Origin: Planctomycetia bacterium
GTDB taxonomy: Bacteria > Planctomycetota > Planctomycetia > Gemmatales > Gemmataceae
Length of the DNA stretch: 50,385 bases
Assembly: GCA_005786805.1 (NCBI GenBank)
Contig: SYCV01000008.1
Location: 1 to 50,385 of the forward strand
Reading direction: 5' to 3'
Below, one piece after another: positions 1 to 9,212 of the stretch (its first letter is position 1; each line of letters opens with the position of its first letter). The notes below the pieces were generated by a model, which did not search any database, was not told where the DNA came from, and worked only from the letters and a program-made list of their open reading frames with translations. The position numbers and the translations under genes were made by a program.

Positions 1-19
1 AAAAAAAGAAAAACCCCTG

Positions 20-940
20 TTGAATTATCTCGTGTACCTTGCAATCCGCATCGTTGTGGCGGCATTGCAGGCAATGCCCCTTGAAACAGGAAAATCACTC
101 GCCAGGGGGCTGGCTTGGATCATTTATAAAGTGGACAAAAGGCACAGGCAGGTGGCCCACGATAATCTCGCACTCGCTTTTCCAGAACTTGCCCACGATT
201 TCCCCGCCCGCGACCGCATCGTGCGCAAGGTCCTCGAACACTTCTGCACCCTTCTGATTGAGATAGTCCACCTCCCAAGAATCATGAACAGTCGCAACTG
301 GCGAAATTTCCTCGACCTGGGTGATAACCCAATCGTGGTTGACGCCCTTTTAAAAAACCGGCCCCTCATGATTGTCACCGGGCATTTCGGAAACTGGGAG
401 ATGGCTGGTTTCTCGCTCGGCCTTCTCGGGTTTACCACCCATGCCATCGCAAGAACTTTGGACAACCCCCATCTTGAAAATTTCCTGCGCTCTTTCCGCG
501 AACGAACAGGCCAGAAGTTGCTCGCCAAGAAAGGCGACTTCGACCAGATGACACACATCCTCGCGGCGGGTGGCACCATCGCTACACTTGCAGATCAAGA
601 TGCAGGGCCAAGGGGCCAGTTTGTTGATTTCTTTGGCAGGCCCGCCTCCACCCATAAGGCGATCGCGCTTTTGGCCATGGAGTACAATGTGCCCATGGCG
701 GTGGTCGGGGTTCCCAGGGTTGGTAATCCCATGAAATACCGGGTTGTTTGTGATGAGATCATCGACCCCAAGGATTACGAGGGCATGCCTGATGCGCTAC
801 ATCAAATCACGCAGCGCTACACCACCGCGCTCGAGCACATGATCAGGAAATACCCCGAGCAATACTTCTGGCTGCACAGAAGATGGAAACACCAACCCCC
901 CGTGAAGAAATCAAGGACCAAGCAACCCCAGGCCGCTTGA
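20..940 (+). CDS. Lipid A-type lysophospholipid acyltransferase (LpxL/HtrB family)
   Basis: This is a membrane-associated acyltransferase of the LpxL/HtrB family, which transfers a secondary acyl chain to a lipid A precursor at the inner membrane. The family HX4(D/E) catalytic motif is visible as HFGNWE near residue 121. An N-terminal hydrophobic stretch and basic residues follow the family pattern, and about 300 residues is the usual length. The first in-window start is TTG at position 20, but the frame is open to the window edge (upstream codons read KKEKPL), so the true start may lie outside and the gene may be 5'-truncated here. The lpxC gene near 17 kb shows that lipid A is made, which supports the call. 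The exact acyl acceptor cannot be read from sequence. Confidence 0.85.
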   Translation: MNYLVYLAIRIVVAALQAMPLETGKSLARGLAWIIYKVDKRHRQVAHDNLALAFPELAHDFPARDRIVRKVLEHFCTLLIEIVHLPRIMNSRNWRNFLDLGDNPIVVDALLKNRPLMIVTGHFGNWEMAGFSLGLLGFTTHAIARTLDNPHLENFLRSFRERTGQKLLAKKGDFDQMTHILAAGGTIATLADQDAGPRGQFVDFFGRPASTHKAIALLAMEYNVPMAVVGVPRVGNPMKYRVVCDEIIDPKDYEGMPDALHQITQRYTTALEHMIRKYPEQYFWLHRRWKHQPPVKKSRTKQPQAA

Positions 941-972
941 TAAATTGCGTATTACTTTTCACAAGAGTTGCC

Positions 973-1347
973 ATGATCAGCAATGAAATCGACAAGCGTT
1001 TTAGCATAGGCAGATCAACGATCAAAGGGGCAGGCAATGGCTTGTTTGCCAAAACCCTCATCCCCAAGGGCGACAAACTCGAGGTGGTGGGTGTGCTGGT
1101 CCCTGCAAAATCACTCGCGGATAAATGCACCGCCTACGCGGATGCCTACAAATTCCGTGTGGGAAAACACCTGCTCATCCCGACCGGCCTTGGCGGCATC
1201 GCGAATCATTCGACAAATCCCAATGCGAAAAAAACAATCGAAGGCAGCAGGGTTTTTCTCACCGCACTAAGAGACATCAACACAGGCGAGGAAGTGCTTT
1301 ATGTCTACAGTGGCTATGCACAAAAAAAATTCATAAGTCCAACCTGA
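973..1347 (+). CDS. SET-domain protein
   Basis: This is a 124-residue protein made almost entirely of a SET domain, the fold of lysine methyltransferases. Visible motifs are GAGNGLFA at the start of the domain, NHS (in IANHSTNPNA) that forms part of the SAM/lysine site, and GEEVLYVY, which matches the family's GEELTYDY. I chose the ATG at 973 because the domain begins right after it; an in-frame ATG at 883 would overlap the end of the acyltransferase. Free-standing SET proteins are common in bacteria and their substrates are mostly unknown. It lies 32 bp after the acyltransferase and may be co-transcribed with it. Confidence 0.75.
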   Translation: MISNEIDKRFSIGRSTIKGAGNGLFAKTLIPKGDKLEVVGVLVPAKSLADKCTAYADAYKFRVGKHLLIPTGLGGIANHSTNPNAKKTIEGSRVFLTALRDINTGEEVLYVYSGYAQKKFISPT

Positions 1348-1382
1348 ATCCATCGGGAAAACATCCGAAGGGCACCTGGGGT

Positions 1383-2477
1383 TCACTTGGCAGGCTCCGG
1401 TTTTTTATCCCTCTTGGTCACTTTCCAATCCTGGGTCACCTTGATGGGCCCGATGGTCGTGGCCTGGGTCGTAATCCAATAAGCTGGCGTTTGCAATGCG
1501 ATGATATTAATCCGCTTGTTGCTCAGTGGGTTATGCACATCGATGTTGGGATCGACATGCTGGGTGAAGAAAGCGGCGTAATCGATACCGAAACAGATAT
1601 CAGGATCGATCTTGTTTTTTTTGCTAAAGAGTGCGGAGCCTGGATCGGCGGGAACCCAGCCGATATTCTCCGCGAAAAACTCACAGCGCACACTCATCTG
1701 GTTGTATTCCTTGTTTTTCTGTTTTTCCATTTCCGATGCACTACTGACCATGCGCCCCCAAAGCGACCTGGCGGGAACCTTATTGGCGCGGAGTATCGCT
1801 ACAAAAAGATTTGAAATCCCGCCTGCATCTGACTTCATCATGATGCTCACCGCGGTTGACTTGCGATCCATCTTGTCTGAAAAGTCAAAATCAACCTTGT
1901 AGTTGATCTGCCTGAACACCCTCTTGGCGAAATCGAGGTCCCTTTCGCCCTCCCTGCGCATCACCTTGTTGTTCTCCATCCATACCTGGAAATCCTTGTC
2001 CTTGAATTTGACATCACCCCATTCCATCAGGTAAAGATTCCTCTCCTGCTCCTTTAACGGCTCGACTTTTTCCATGGGGGATGCATCATCGGCGGGAACA
2101 AGTTTCCTCGCAGTCAATTCCGCCTGGTAACTCACCTTCACATCGATTGAATCCTTGTTGATCGCCTCCTTCACCGGAAGACGGGTGAGATACACGGTGC
2201 GCATCAGGGGACTGAAGTCTCGTACGGGAACCGGCGGGGTCTTCGCATTGATCACCTGGGTCTTGGTCTGGACATTTTTCTGGGTGGGAAGATCAGGGGC
2301 CTTGCAGGTGAAAATACCCCATTCACGCACATTCAAATTTTCACCACTCGCCCTGAATGAAAGTTCCCCCTCGAACAAAACCGTTTCCACATTCTCAAAC
2401 TTCCAGCGGGTCACCGCGGGGTTCTTGGGACTCTCAGCCTGGTTTAAAAGCAACCCCAGAATCAAATTCAAAATCAT
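1383..2477 (-). CDS. Secreted transglutaminase-like protein, probably catalytically inactive
   Basis: The 364-residue product has a short hydrophobic N-terminus (MILNLILGLLL) consistent with export. Its second half has a transglutaminase-like core: the helix around AGGISNLFVAILRANKVPAR and the strand around FFAENIGWVPADPGSA match the family. The usual catalytic Cys at the head of the helix is replaced by Ser (GGISNLF instead of G-x-C-x). The usual His before the GWVPxD strand is not at its expected place (VRCEFF). A binding or structural role is therefore more likely than peptidase or crosslinking activity. The gene is 9 bp downstream of the next minus-strand gene, so the two probably form an operon. 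Confidence 0.6.
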   Translation of the reverse strand: MILNLILGLLLNQAESPKNPAVTRWKFENVETVLFEGELSFRASGENLNVREWGIFTCKAPDLPTQKNVQTKTQVINAKTPPVPVRDFSPLMRTVYLTRLPVKEAINKDSIDVKVSYQAELTARKLVPADDASPMEKVEPLKEQERNLYLMEWGDVKFKDKDFQVWMENNKVMRREGERDLDFAKRVFRQINYKVDFDFSDKMDRKSTAVSIMMKSDAGGISNLFVAILRANKVPARSLWGRMVSSASEMEKQKNKEYNQMSVRCEFFAENIGWVPADPGSALFSKKNKIDPDICFGIDYAAFFTQHVDPNIDVHNPLSNKRINIIALQTPAYWITTQATTIGPIKVTQDWKVTKRDKKPEPAK

Positions 2478-2486
2478 GTGAGACTC

Positions 2487-4442
2487 CTATCTGCCATCAG
2501 ATTCGATCAAAACGGGAAGCCGTAGGACCTCCCAATCCTTTTTACCATCAAGATGATTCAAATATTGCGCGCAGGCGGAAATCAAATGGGCATATCCACC
2601 CGTGTCGGAATAATGATCCCAATCAGCACCGGTTTCAATTCCCGTCGGGATAAAACCCTTGGTCGCGAAAATCCCGCGCCAGTTTAAAATACCACCCGCG
2701 ATTTCACGCTCCAACCATTTGACCACATCAACCTGCCTGCTGGCGAGTATGAATTCCACCTGCTCTTCACCCATTTTAATCGTGTACTTTTCCAATTCGA
2801 TGGAATTCATCCAAGGTGCCTGGGATTTGTCGATCGTGGTGGGGATGACACAATCAATGACCCTGTTGTTTCCCTCAAGAGTCGCGGAGAATTTTCCCTT
2901 AAGCGATGTTCCCTCAAAATTTCTGGCTTCAAGTTTGCCATCCTCTTTGATGATCAAATCACACCCATGGCGTTTTGGATCATTGGCCTGCATGATTGTG
3001 ATTTTTTTCATGGCCACGGGAAGAATAACTTTAATACCCAAGGAGTATTGGCTTGCCTCGAGATATAAATCATGGCTGCCCAACTTGATTTTAACAGGAA
3101 CATTTTTATCGGAGTCAACCAGGGGATCGTGGATGTTCACCCTGGGAATGCCTTTGAAAAGCGCATCGATTGAAGAATCCCAAAGATCGGGGAACTGGGC
3201 AAAAGCCTGCAATCCCAAGGCGCACTGGATCATGTTTTGCGGGCCGAACCGGGAACCCATTGGCCTGGGTTTTCCCGAGGGTCCTTTTTTATCGGAGCGA
3301 TAATCAGCCGGCCTGCCGTTTGTGAAATTGATCGGGTGCAGATCAAACCTGTTCATGCCAGCCGCAACTTTTGCATCATCGGAATAATAATGATAAAGCC
3401 TTGGCTCGGTGAGGGCATCATAAACCAGTTTGAAAGCGGCGGCTTTGGGCAGCTTGCCATGCCGGGCGAGGGCAGCATAGTACTTGTACTGCTGGTCATC
3501 CGCGAAGGCGGGAGTCGGGTATTTTTTTTCAGAAACAGCGGCTTCAAGGGCCTGTTTGTAATGATTGTTCAAAAGCGCGGGGCCAAGCGCCGAGGCATCG
3601 GGCACCAAACGCATGAAAGCCGGGTCTGAAAGCACCAGTGCCGCGGGCGCATCACACATGGGTATATGGCCATGATGCCGCATCCTTGAGGCTTGAAGGT
3701 TTTGAGCCGCATCGGAAAGCTCGCTGCGGAAGCAATCACCATCCTTCCCCTTGTATTCGCGGTAATATAGCCAGGAAAGTTGGAGCAACACGCCGAGGTC
3801 TTGTGCCAGGTGGTTGGAGGAACCGAGGGAGTAGCCCGAAAGGACAAATTCAGGGTTGGGTTTTTCATCCTTCACAAACTGATCAAACGAGGGAAAAGCC
3901 GGGAACTGGTTTTTATCACGCTGCCGTTCAAGGCTTACCGAGCCCCCATCATCCCACCAGTAGGGAACAAATCCTTTTTCCCCATCCTGAAGCAGCCATT
4001 CCTTCTGCCCGGACCAGGTTTGCTGAGCGGATGGCCTGGCATGGTTTAGCTTGTTGGAAAAAATCTTGTCCGAATGATTCAACATCCTGCAATAAAAGGG
4101 GAGCACATTTTTTTCAAGAAGATCACGATAAAGGGGATCACCTGTGGCAAGGCTGGCGTTGACCATGGCGGCGCCGAACCATGCGCCATCGTGCATCGTA
4201 TCCAGGGCCTCGCCCTGCACAAAGCAACCCGGGGACTTTTCCCTGCGCATGTCCCGATATTCATAAGTCATGCCATGCTGCATGGAATCCCTGCTGGTTC
4301 GCATGTGTTTTTCCGCGACAAAGGTCGCGAGTTTTTTCATGAATGAGCGAACTTCATCCTTCGAGAGCGCCAATGGTTCATCAGCAATGCAGGGGAGTAC
4401 CGCCAAACAGAGGAACAAAATGATGGCTGGAATTTTACGCAT
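2487..4442 (-). CDS. Secreted protein of unknown function, possibly alpha/alpha-toroid type
   Basis: I do not recognise the family. The 651-residue product starts with a clear signal peptide (MRKIPAIILFLCLAVLPCIA). The in-frame start further upstream would add 25 unrelated polar residues, so the ATG at 4442 is preferred. The mature protein is rich in aromatic and helical segments (for example WFGAAMVNASLATGDPLYRDL and PYWWDDGGSVSLERQ), a style seen in six-hairpin glycosidase or lyase-like proteins, followed by a strand-rich C-terminal third. This could be a polysaccharide-acting enzyme, but no catalytic motif can be named. It is the first gene of a two-gene minus-strand unit with the transglutaminase-like protein. 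Confidence 0.6.
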   Translation of the reverse strand: MRKIPAIILFLCLAVLPCIADEPLALSKDEVRSFMKKLATFVAEKHMRTSRDSMQHGMTYEYRDMRREKSPGCFVQGEALDTMHDGAWFGAAMVNASLATGDPLYRDLLEKNVLPFYCRMLNHSDKIFSNKLNHARPSAQQTWSGQKEWLLQDGEKGFVPYWWDDGGSVSLERQRDKNQFPAFPSFDQFVKDEKPNPEFVLSGYSLGSSNHLAQDLGVLLQLSWLYYREYKGKDGDCFRSELSDAAQNLQASRMRHHGHIPMCDAPAALVLSDPAFMRLVPDASALGPALLNNHYKQALEAAVSEKKYPTPAFADDQQYKYYAALARHGKLPKAAAFKLVYDALTEPRLYHYYSDDAKVAAGMNRFDLHPINFTNGRPADYRSDKKGPSGKPRPMGSRFGPQNMIQCALGLQAFAQFPDLWDSSIDALFKGIPRVNIHDPLVDSDKNVPVKIKLGSHDLYLEASQYSLGIKVILPVAMKKITIMQANDPKRHGCDLIIKEDGKLEARNFEGTSLKGKFSATLEGNNRVIDCVIPTTIDKSQAPWMNSIELEKYTIKMGEEQVEFILASRQVDVVKWLEREIAGGILNWRGIFATKGFIPTGIETGADWDHYSDTGGYAHLISACAQYLNHLDGKKDWEVLRLPVLIESDGR

Positions 4443-4572
4443 TGGGAATGATCCATTTTGGTTTGGAACCTGTTTGTGATCATTATTGCAACTTGAAAGC
4501 TGCACAACAACATTCAACCATCAGAAGGGATGGAAAATCAAGGTGGGAGAAATATCGAGATGAAATGAAAAT

Positions 4573-4599
4573 AACCCGGGATGATTACAACCCCGGGTT
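4573..4599 (-). terminator. Hairpin terminator after the esterase gene
   Basis: An inverted repeat with 8-bp arms AACCCGGG / CCCGGGTT lies 13 bp downstream of the esterase stop codon. Read on the minus strand it is followed by ATTTTCATTT, a moderately T-rich tract. This fits an intrinsic terminator for the minus-strand esterase gene. Confidence 0.65.
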
Positions 4600-4611
4600 T
4601 AAATCGTTTTG

Positions 4612-5694
4612 CTAATCTGAGGCGACCACGCCTTTCAGCGGATGGAACCTGCTCTGGACCCACTGAATCGCCTTGGGAACCGCCTTGTTGCCACTCTTGA
4701 GGTCGTGCTGCCCGTTCGGATCATAATCAACAGTGATTTGGATGCCCCGCTTGTTTGCAACCTCGAGAAAACTTCGGACCTGGTTGGGCACATGGAACTC
4801 ATCGCGGCCGCCATAGGAAATGTAAAGGTCCATTTCACCATCTTTCAAGTCGTAGGCCTCCATGATTTCAAGAGGGTTGATGGCACTTAAGCCGCTAAGC
4901 GCCTGATTGCCCATGCCAAAAAGGGGCCGGTAAAGGGTGCCAAAGCGCAACACGAAGAATTTTCTTGTGCCCAGGGGTTCAAGCCCCCTCATGCGCGATC
5001 GAAACGACCAGTTTTCAGGAACATATTTACCCTGGTAATTACCATTACCATCCACATAACGAAGATTTAATAATGGCATGAAGGCGATGGCTACCTTGAA
5101 GCGATCACGATGCTTGATGCCAAGTGCGAATGACGCGGAACCACCCATCGAGGGCCCCAGTAACGCGTGGTAATCCCGCTCGGGCCTGATCGGATAATTG
5201 GCCATCATGAAGTCATAGACATCCTCCATGACATAATCCTCGAAATTACCAACACGGGAGTTGGCCCAGAAGGTGGCGGGCTTTGTAAGGCTCGCTCTTC
5301 CGTTCATGCTTCCATCAGGCGCCACGATGATCACCGGGTCTAATTTTCCATCCTTGATGGCCTGGTCAAACTGGTCGACCTGGGACTGGAAAAAGAACTG
5401 CTCATCCTGTGCCGCGCCATGAAGAAAAATCGCAAAGGGATATTTTTTGGAAGGGTCGTAACCAGGGGGAAGATAGACATACATGTCCCGCTTTTGGCCC
5501 AGGGCCTGGGAATAAATGCGCCGGTCTTTGCCATGATTACTGGTGTAATCAACCAGTGAGCCATGAAGCATTCGGTTGACCCGTTCGAACTGATGCCTGC
5601 CCAGGATTGCAGGAGGGGCCTGGCCAATGCCAACGCCATCGACCCAGAAAGAAACAATAAAGGACCAGAATGTTTCCATAGTATTTTTTTGCAT
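4612..5694 (-). CDS. Alpha/beta-hydrolase, esterase D/enterochelin-esterase type
   Basis: This 360-residue alpha/beta-hydrolase belongs to the putative esterase family (esterase D-like). The oxyanion region FLHGAAQDEQFFF is near residue 90 and the nucleophile elbow GPSMGG places Ser182 as nucleophile. An acidic candidate sits in YGGRDEFHVPNQV, and a C-terminal His in GQHDLKSG completes the triad. Such enzymes hydrolyse esters such as feruloyl-sugar or acyl esters; the substrate cannot be set here. The N-terminus has no convincing signal peptide and no strong ribosome binding site before the ATG at 5694. It stands alone with a hairpin terminator behind it. Confidence 0.8.
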   Translation of the reverse strand: MQKNTMETFWSFIVSFWVDGVGIGQAPPAILGRHQFERVNRMLHGSLVDYTSNHGKDRRIYSQALGQKRDMYVYLPPGYDPSKKYPFAIFLHGAAQDEQFFFQSQVDQFDQAIKDGKLDPVIIVAPDGSMNGRASLTKPATFWANSRVGNFEDYVMEDVYDFMMANYPIRPERDYHALLGPSMGGSASFALGIKHRDRFKVAIAFMPLLNLRYVDGNGNYQGKYVPENWSFRSRMRGLEPLGTRKFFVLRFGTLYRPLFGMGNQALSGLSAINPLEIMEAYDLKDGEMDLYISYGGRDEFHVPNQVRSFLEVANKRGIQITVDYDPNGQHDLKSGNKAVPKAIQWVQSRFHPLKGVVASD

Positions 5695-6007
5695 ATGAGT
5701 TCAGAAGGGTTTGCATGCCCAACCCCAACGCGCAGCATGCTTTCAAAAATAATGTGCACCACGCTCGGCAGACAGGCGGTCTAAACTTTAATTAAAATTG
5801 AAATTTTTTCAAAATGATGGGCCGGTTATAACGACAGCAAAAACAATAATACCTTGGAAGAGAATACCTGCGAGCCGGAATCCTGAGTTATTCCCCCCGG
5901 ATTCACCAGCCGAACCGCATGATCTTCGAATTATATTCAAATGAGAATAAGGCCTTGAATCTTATGATCCAAAGGCCACATGGCAGGGTTGGGATTATAT
6001 TAATTAA
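5695..6007. other. Non-coding gap of about 313 bp
   Basis: No gene is supported here. The flanking genes are both on the minus strand, so this is the upstream region of the esterase gene. It contains an AT-rich stretch (about 5781-5815) where a minus-strand promoter could lie, but no box pair is good enough to call. Confidence 0.5.
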
Positions 6008-7003
6008 TCACTTTAACTGGATATTGACGGGGATGAGCAGGCTTTGGGACTGGCTCCCGTTTAAATGCACCCGAAGCTCCGCGATGGTTTCGCCCTTGGG
6101 CAGTTTCTTCTCATCCAAAAGCAGACGCAAAGTCGCATCATCCCCAGGCCCCTGCGCCCAAGTGCATTTGAACGCGGGATGGGAACATTCAACCTTATCA
6201 ACCTTGACCGGCCCGGCACTCGCCTTGTTGATCCGAACCATTTTTGCTCCCAACGGAATTCCAACACTTCCTTCCAGGTATAATCTCGAAGGCGCGGCAC
6301 TTGCAACCTTGCCATCGCGTTTGACAATCGTCAGCGGGATTTTCATCTCGGTATAAGAGGGATCATCCGAGACCAGGTTTATCCAAAGTTCATGCCTGCC
6401 GGACGCCAGTAAATCTGAAATCCCAACCGTGATTGTTTGAACCGACTCCTTGTTCTCGTTAAGGGTTGCGGGATGAATCACCAGGCCAACATTCGCATTG
6501 CCCGAATCTGCCGCGATGATGCGCATCGGTTTCGCCCGGGTATCCTTCACGCATAGCGTGTGATTGATGGCCCGATCGGTAAAAATGGCAGCGGCGGCGG
6601 GAGTGACTTCAACCTCCACCTCGATTAGGGCTTTTAACTCCAAAGCCAGTTCACTGGTCACCCCGGCTTCCTGGTAGCGAAGGTTAATTCCAAAACGATG
6701 CATTCCCTTTGGCTTTGTGAGGGTATGAATTTCAATGGGCAGGGAGATTGATTCGCCAGCCATCAAAGTGGTTTTCGGAAGAACAGGGCGCAAGCAACCA
6801 CAACTCGAAAGCACTTCAAGAATTTGAATGGTTTCTTTGCCATTGTTTTCAAGGATGAAAGAATGCTTGAAAGGCTTTCCCGCAAGCAATTTGCCTGAAT
6901 CCACAGAAGGCACTTTGCAGGAAAGCTCCGCTTTGGCGACCGGAGTGGCTGCCCATATCCCCAGTCCTAACAAAACCATGATTATCTTCCTGGTTTTTGT
7001 CAT
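6008..7003 (-). CDS. DUF1573-domain exported protein
   Basis: This is a 331-residue exported protein. A signal peptide covers about residues 1-26 (KIIMVLLGLGIWAATPVAKA). A DUF1573 domain follows (about 30-130), with the typical FKHSFILENNGKETIQILEVLSSCGC; the paired Cys68 and Cys70 are the family hallmark. The remainder consists of beta-sandwich-like segments. DUF1573 proteins are abundant in planctomycetes and Bacteroidetes and resemble ASH/MSP-type Ig-like domains; their function is not established. It is divergently arranged with the anti-sigma-like gene, with a shared 186-bp AT-rich upstream region. Confidence 0.8.
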   Translation of the reverse strand: MTKTRKIIMVLLGLGIWAATPVAKAELSCKVPSVDSGKLLAGKPFKHSFILENNGKETIQILEVLSSCGCLRPVLPKTTLMAGESISLPIEIHTLTKPKGMHRFGINLRYQEAGVTSELALELKALIEVEVEVTPAAAAIFTDRAINHTLCVKDTRAKPMRIIAADSGNANVGLVIHPATLNENKESVQTITVGISDLLASGRHELWINLVSDDPSYTEMKIPLTIVKRDGKVASAAPSRLYLEGSVGIPLGAKMVRINKASAGPVKVDKVECSHPAFKCTWAQGPGDDATLRLLLDEKKLPKGETIAELRVHLNGSQSQSLLIPVNIQLK

Positions 7004-7189
7004 TTACCTCTCCAGCAATATTTTGGTACTTTTCCCGCATCCATAGAGGTGCCTTTTAACCAAATTTTTGATTGGATCAATCTCAATTAAAACTGCAATT
7101 ATTTTTAAATTTCTTGTACGAAACCTGATTGCCACCCCAACTAATAAGGTGGGTTGGCCTGTAATTTTAAATTTTTTAGGAACGCATCC

Positions 7190-9145
7190 ATGCGAGTCAA
7201 TTATAAGTTTCTATTCAACTATCTCGATGATCGATTGGATGCCTCCCAAACCCATGAGCTGATGCTGATGCTCAAGGAAGAGCCAAGGGTGGTCGAAATG
7301 CTGGATCGCCTGAGGGGTGTTTTAAACAACCCGGTTTTCCAGCAACCCCATGGCAAAGAGGGTAACTGGCCCAATGCCAACCTGGTTTCCGCATACCTTG
7401 AGGGAACACTTAAAGGGGATGATTTGAAAACCGTGGAGGATGTTCTGGAATCGGATGATCACTTTCTAGCCCATCTTGCGACCTGTCATAAAGTTATCAG
7501 TGGCTTGATTCCCATCCCTGTTCCATCAAGGACATTATCGCGTTCCTATGAATTGGGAAAAGAGGTTGGCGCCATTCAAAAAATGCCAGCAAAACCAAAG
7601 GGGATCCCAAGGGAAAAACTAGAAGACCAACCAACCCAGGCGATTTCAAAAAACACCATGATTCTGATAATAAGCGGGCCCATGCTGATGATACTTCTGG
7701 GCTTGTTGCTTCTCAAAACCAGCAAGCCACCGGAAAAACCAGTGACCCATACTGAAATCAAGGCGGTGACCCCCTCGGTGGAGCAGAATAAAAATGAATT
7801 CGCCAAATTGCCCGAAAAGAAAGATCCAATAAAGACGGATCCTGTCATTTCAAACAAAAAAAATGAGGTCATGGTTCCGCAGGTAAAGGGTGCCAATCCC
7901 ATCACCAAGGAAACCACGATTATTCCAAAAATGATCAGCAAGGCGAATTTGGAAACCCGTATTGAAGCTGCGAGTTTGCAAGAGGTGAACCGTGAAAACA
8001 TCCTGCTCATGCACAAGCAAGCAAGCAACCAGCCTTACACAAGGATGATAAACCCGGTGCATCTTGAAACCTCGCTGATCTATCTTTGCCTTCCGGGAAG
8101 CATGCTCAGCGCTGAGCCGAACAAAAACCTGCAAATCAATTTTGTTGGGGAAACAAGAAGCACCAACCCGGAACCAATGTATTCCTCATGCGAATTCAGG
8201 TTTTATTCCAATGAAACGAAAGTGGTGGATATATCCTTGAAAAATGGCCGGGCTGTTATCAAATCAAAAAATCCCCAAAGGATGATCCTAAGATCCTGGG
8301 ATTTTAAAATCGCGCTGGAGATAGAACTTAAAGATGATTCAGAGATCGTGATGGAAGCTGCGGCGGATAAACTTCATTTGGGAATATCACACGGTACGTG
8401 CATTATTCACGAGGATGGGAAAGAAAAGCCCATGCCAGAGCTTCCAGCAGGCGGTATGGTTTTTATCAATTCACTTGGAGAGATAAAAAGACAGACAGCG
8501 GGGGAGAAAAACCCGATCTTTTCCAGCCAGCCAATACCGCTGGAGTTCATTTCAAACGACAAAGCTTTGGGCGCCGCCTTGAGTGAACTTTCGCTTGCCT
8601 TGAAACCTAACCTTGATGTCACGCAGGCGATACTTGGATACATCTTTGCCAACAACAGCAATGATGCCAGGAGGAATATCGGTTGCCTGGCGTTGGGTGC
8701 GATGGGAGAAGCGAAAAAACTTCTCGAATTATGGGGCACAGATTCCCCGCAGCAAACCTTGCTAAGGTTATACGCGCTGAAAGGCTTGAGACTATGGTTG
8801 ATGATGGAACCAGCTGAGGCGGGTCGCCTTTATATTCAAGACTCAATGGATGGATGGCTTCCGCGAGCGGGTTATACTCCTGAACAATCCCTGGTGATAA
8901 AAAAACTACTGACGGAAATGCCAGCTCAGGCGGGCAAAAAAGATTACGAGGAGCTTTTGGGATTATTGACACATGAGAATGCAAGGATCAGGGAACTATC
9001 CTATTTGCAATTGAGGCAATATGCCAGGATCACGAAGGATATCCCTGATTTTTTGTCATTGGCACAGCCAGCCTCGCGGTCTGTGGAGGTTTCAAAATGG
9101 CGTGAACTATTGGAAAACGGCCAATTACCAATCAAACAGGATTGA
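7190..9145 (+). CDS. Anti-sigma-factor-like single-pass membrane protein
   Basis: The 651-residue protein begins with two short helical modules (FLFNYLDDRLDASQTHELML and LVSAYLEGTLKGDDLKTVED) that look like the helical anti-sigma N-terminal domain, although the zinc-binding HxxxCxxC is not intact. A transmembrane helix lies around residues 156-175 (ILIISGPMLMILLGLLLL). A Lys/Pro-rich linker and a large outer domain follow, with a helical C-terminal third. The ATG at 7190 is preceded by AGGA at good spacing, so it is preferred over an in-frame ATG at 7154. No sigma factor gene is adjacent, so the anti-sigma role is an inference from domain style only. Confidence 0.55.
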   Translation: MRVNYKFLFNYLDDRLDASQTHELMLMLKEEPRVVEMLDRLRGVLNNPVFQQPHGKEGNWPNANLVSAYLEGTLKGDDLKTVEDVLESDDHFLAHLATCHKVISGLIPIPVPSRTLSRSYELGKEVGAIQKMPAKPKGIPREKLEDQPTQAISKNTMILIISGPMLMILLGLLLLKTSKPPEKPVTHTEIKAVTPSVEQNKNEFAKLPEKKDPIKTDPVISNKKNEVMVPQVKGANPITKETTIIPKMISKANLETRIEAASLQEVNRENILLMHKQASNQPYTRMINPVHLETSLIYLCLPGSMLSAEPNKNLQINFVGETRSTNPEPMYSSCEFRFYSNETKVVDISLKNGRAVIKSKNPQRMILRSWDFKIALEIELKDDSEIVMEAAADKLHLGISHGTCIIHEDGKEKPMPELPAGGMVFINSLGEIKRQTAGEKNPIFSSQPIPLEFISNDKALGAALSELSLALKPNLDVTQAILGYIFANNSNDARRNIGCLALGAMGEAKKLLELWGTDSPQQTLLRLYALKGLRLWLMMEPAEAGRLYIQDSMDGWLPRAGYTPEQSLVIKKLLTEMPAQAGKKDYEELLGLLTHENARIRELSYLQLRQYARITKDIPDFLSLAQPASRSVEVSKWRELLENGQLPIKQD

Positions 9146-9212
9146 TCCACGGCATCAAACAGAAAAGTGTCTATAGAATAAACCATAGATATTATTCAAC
9201 AAGGAATATGAA

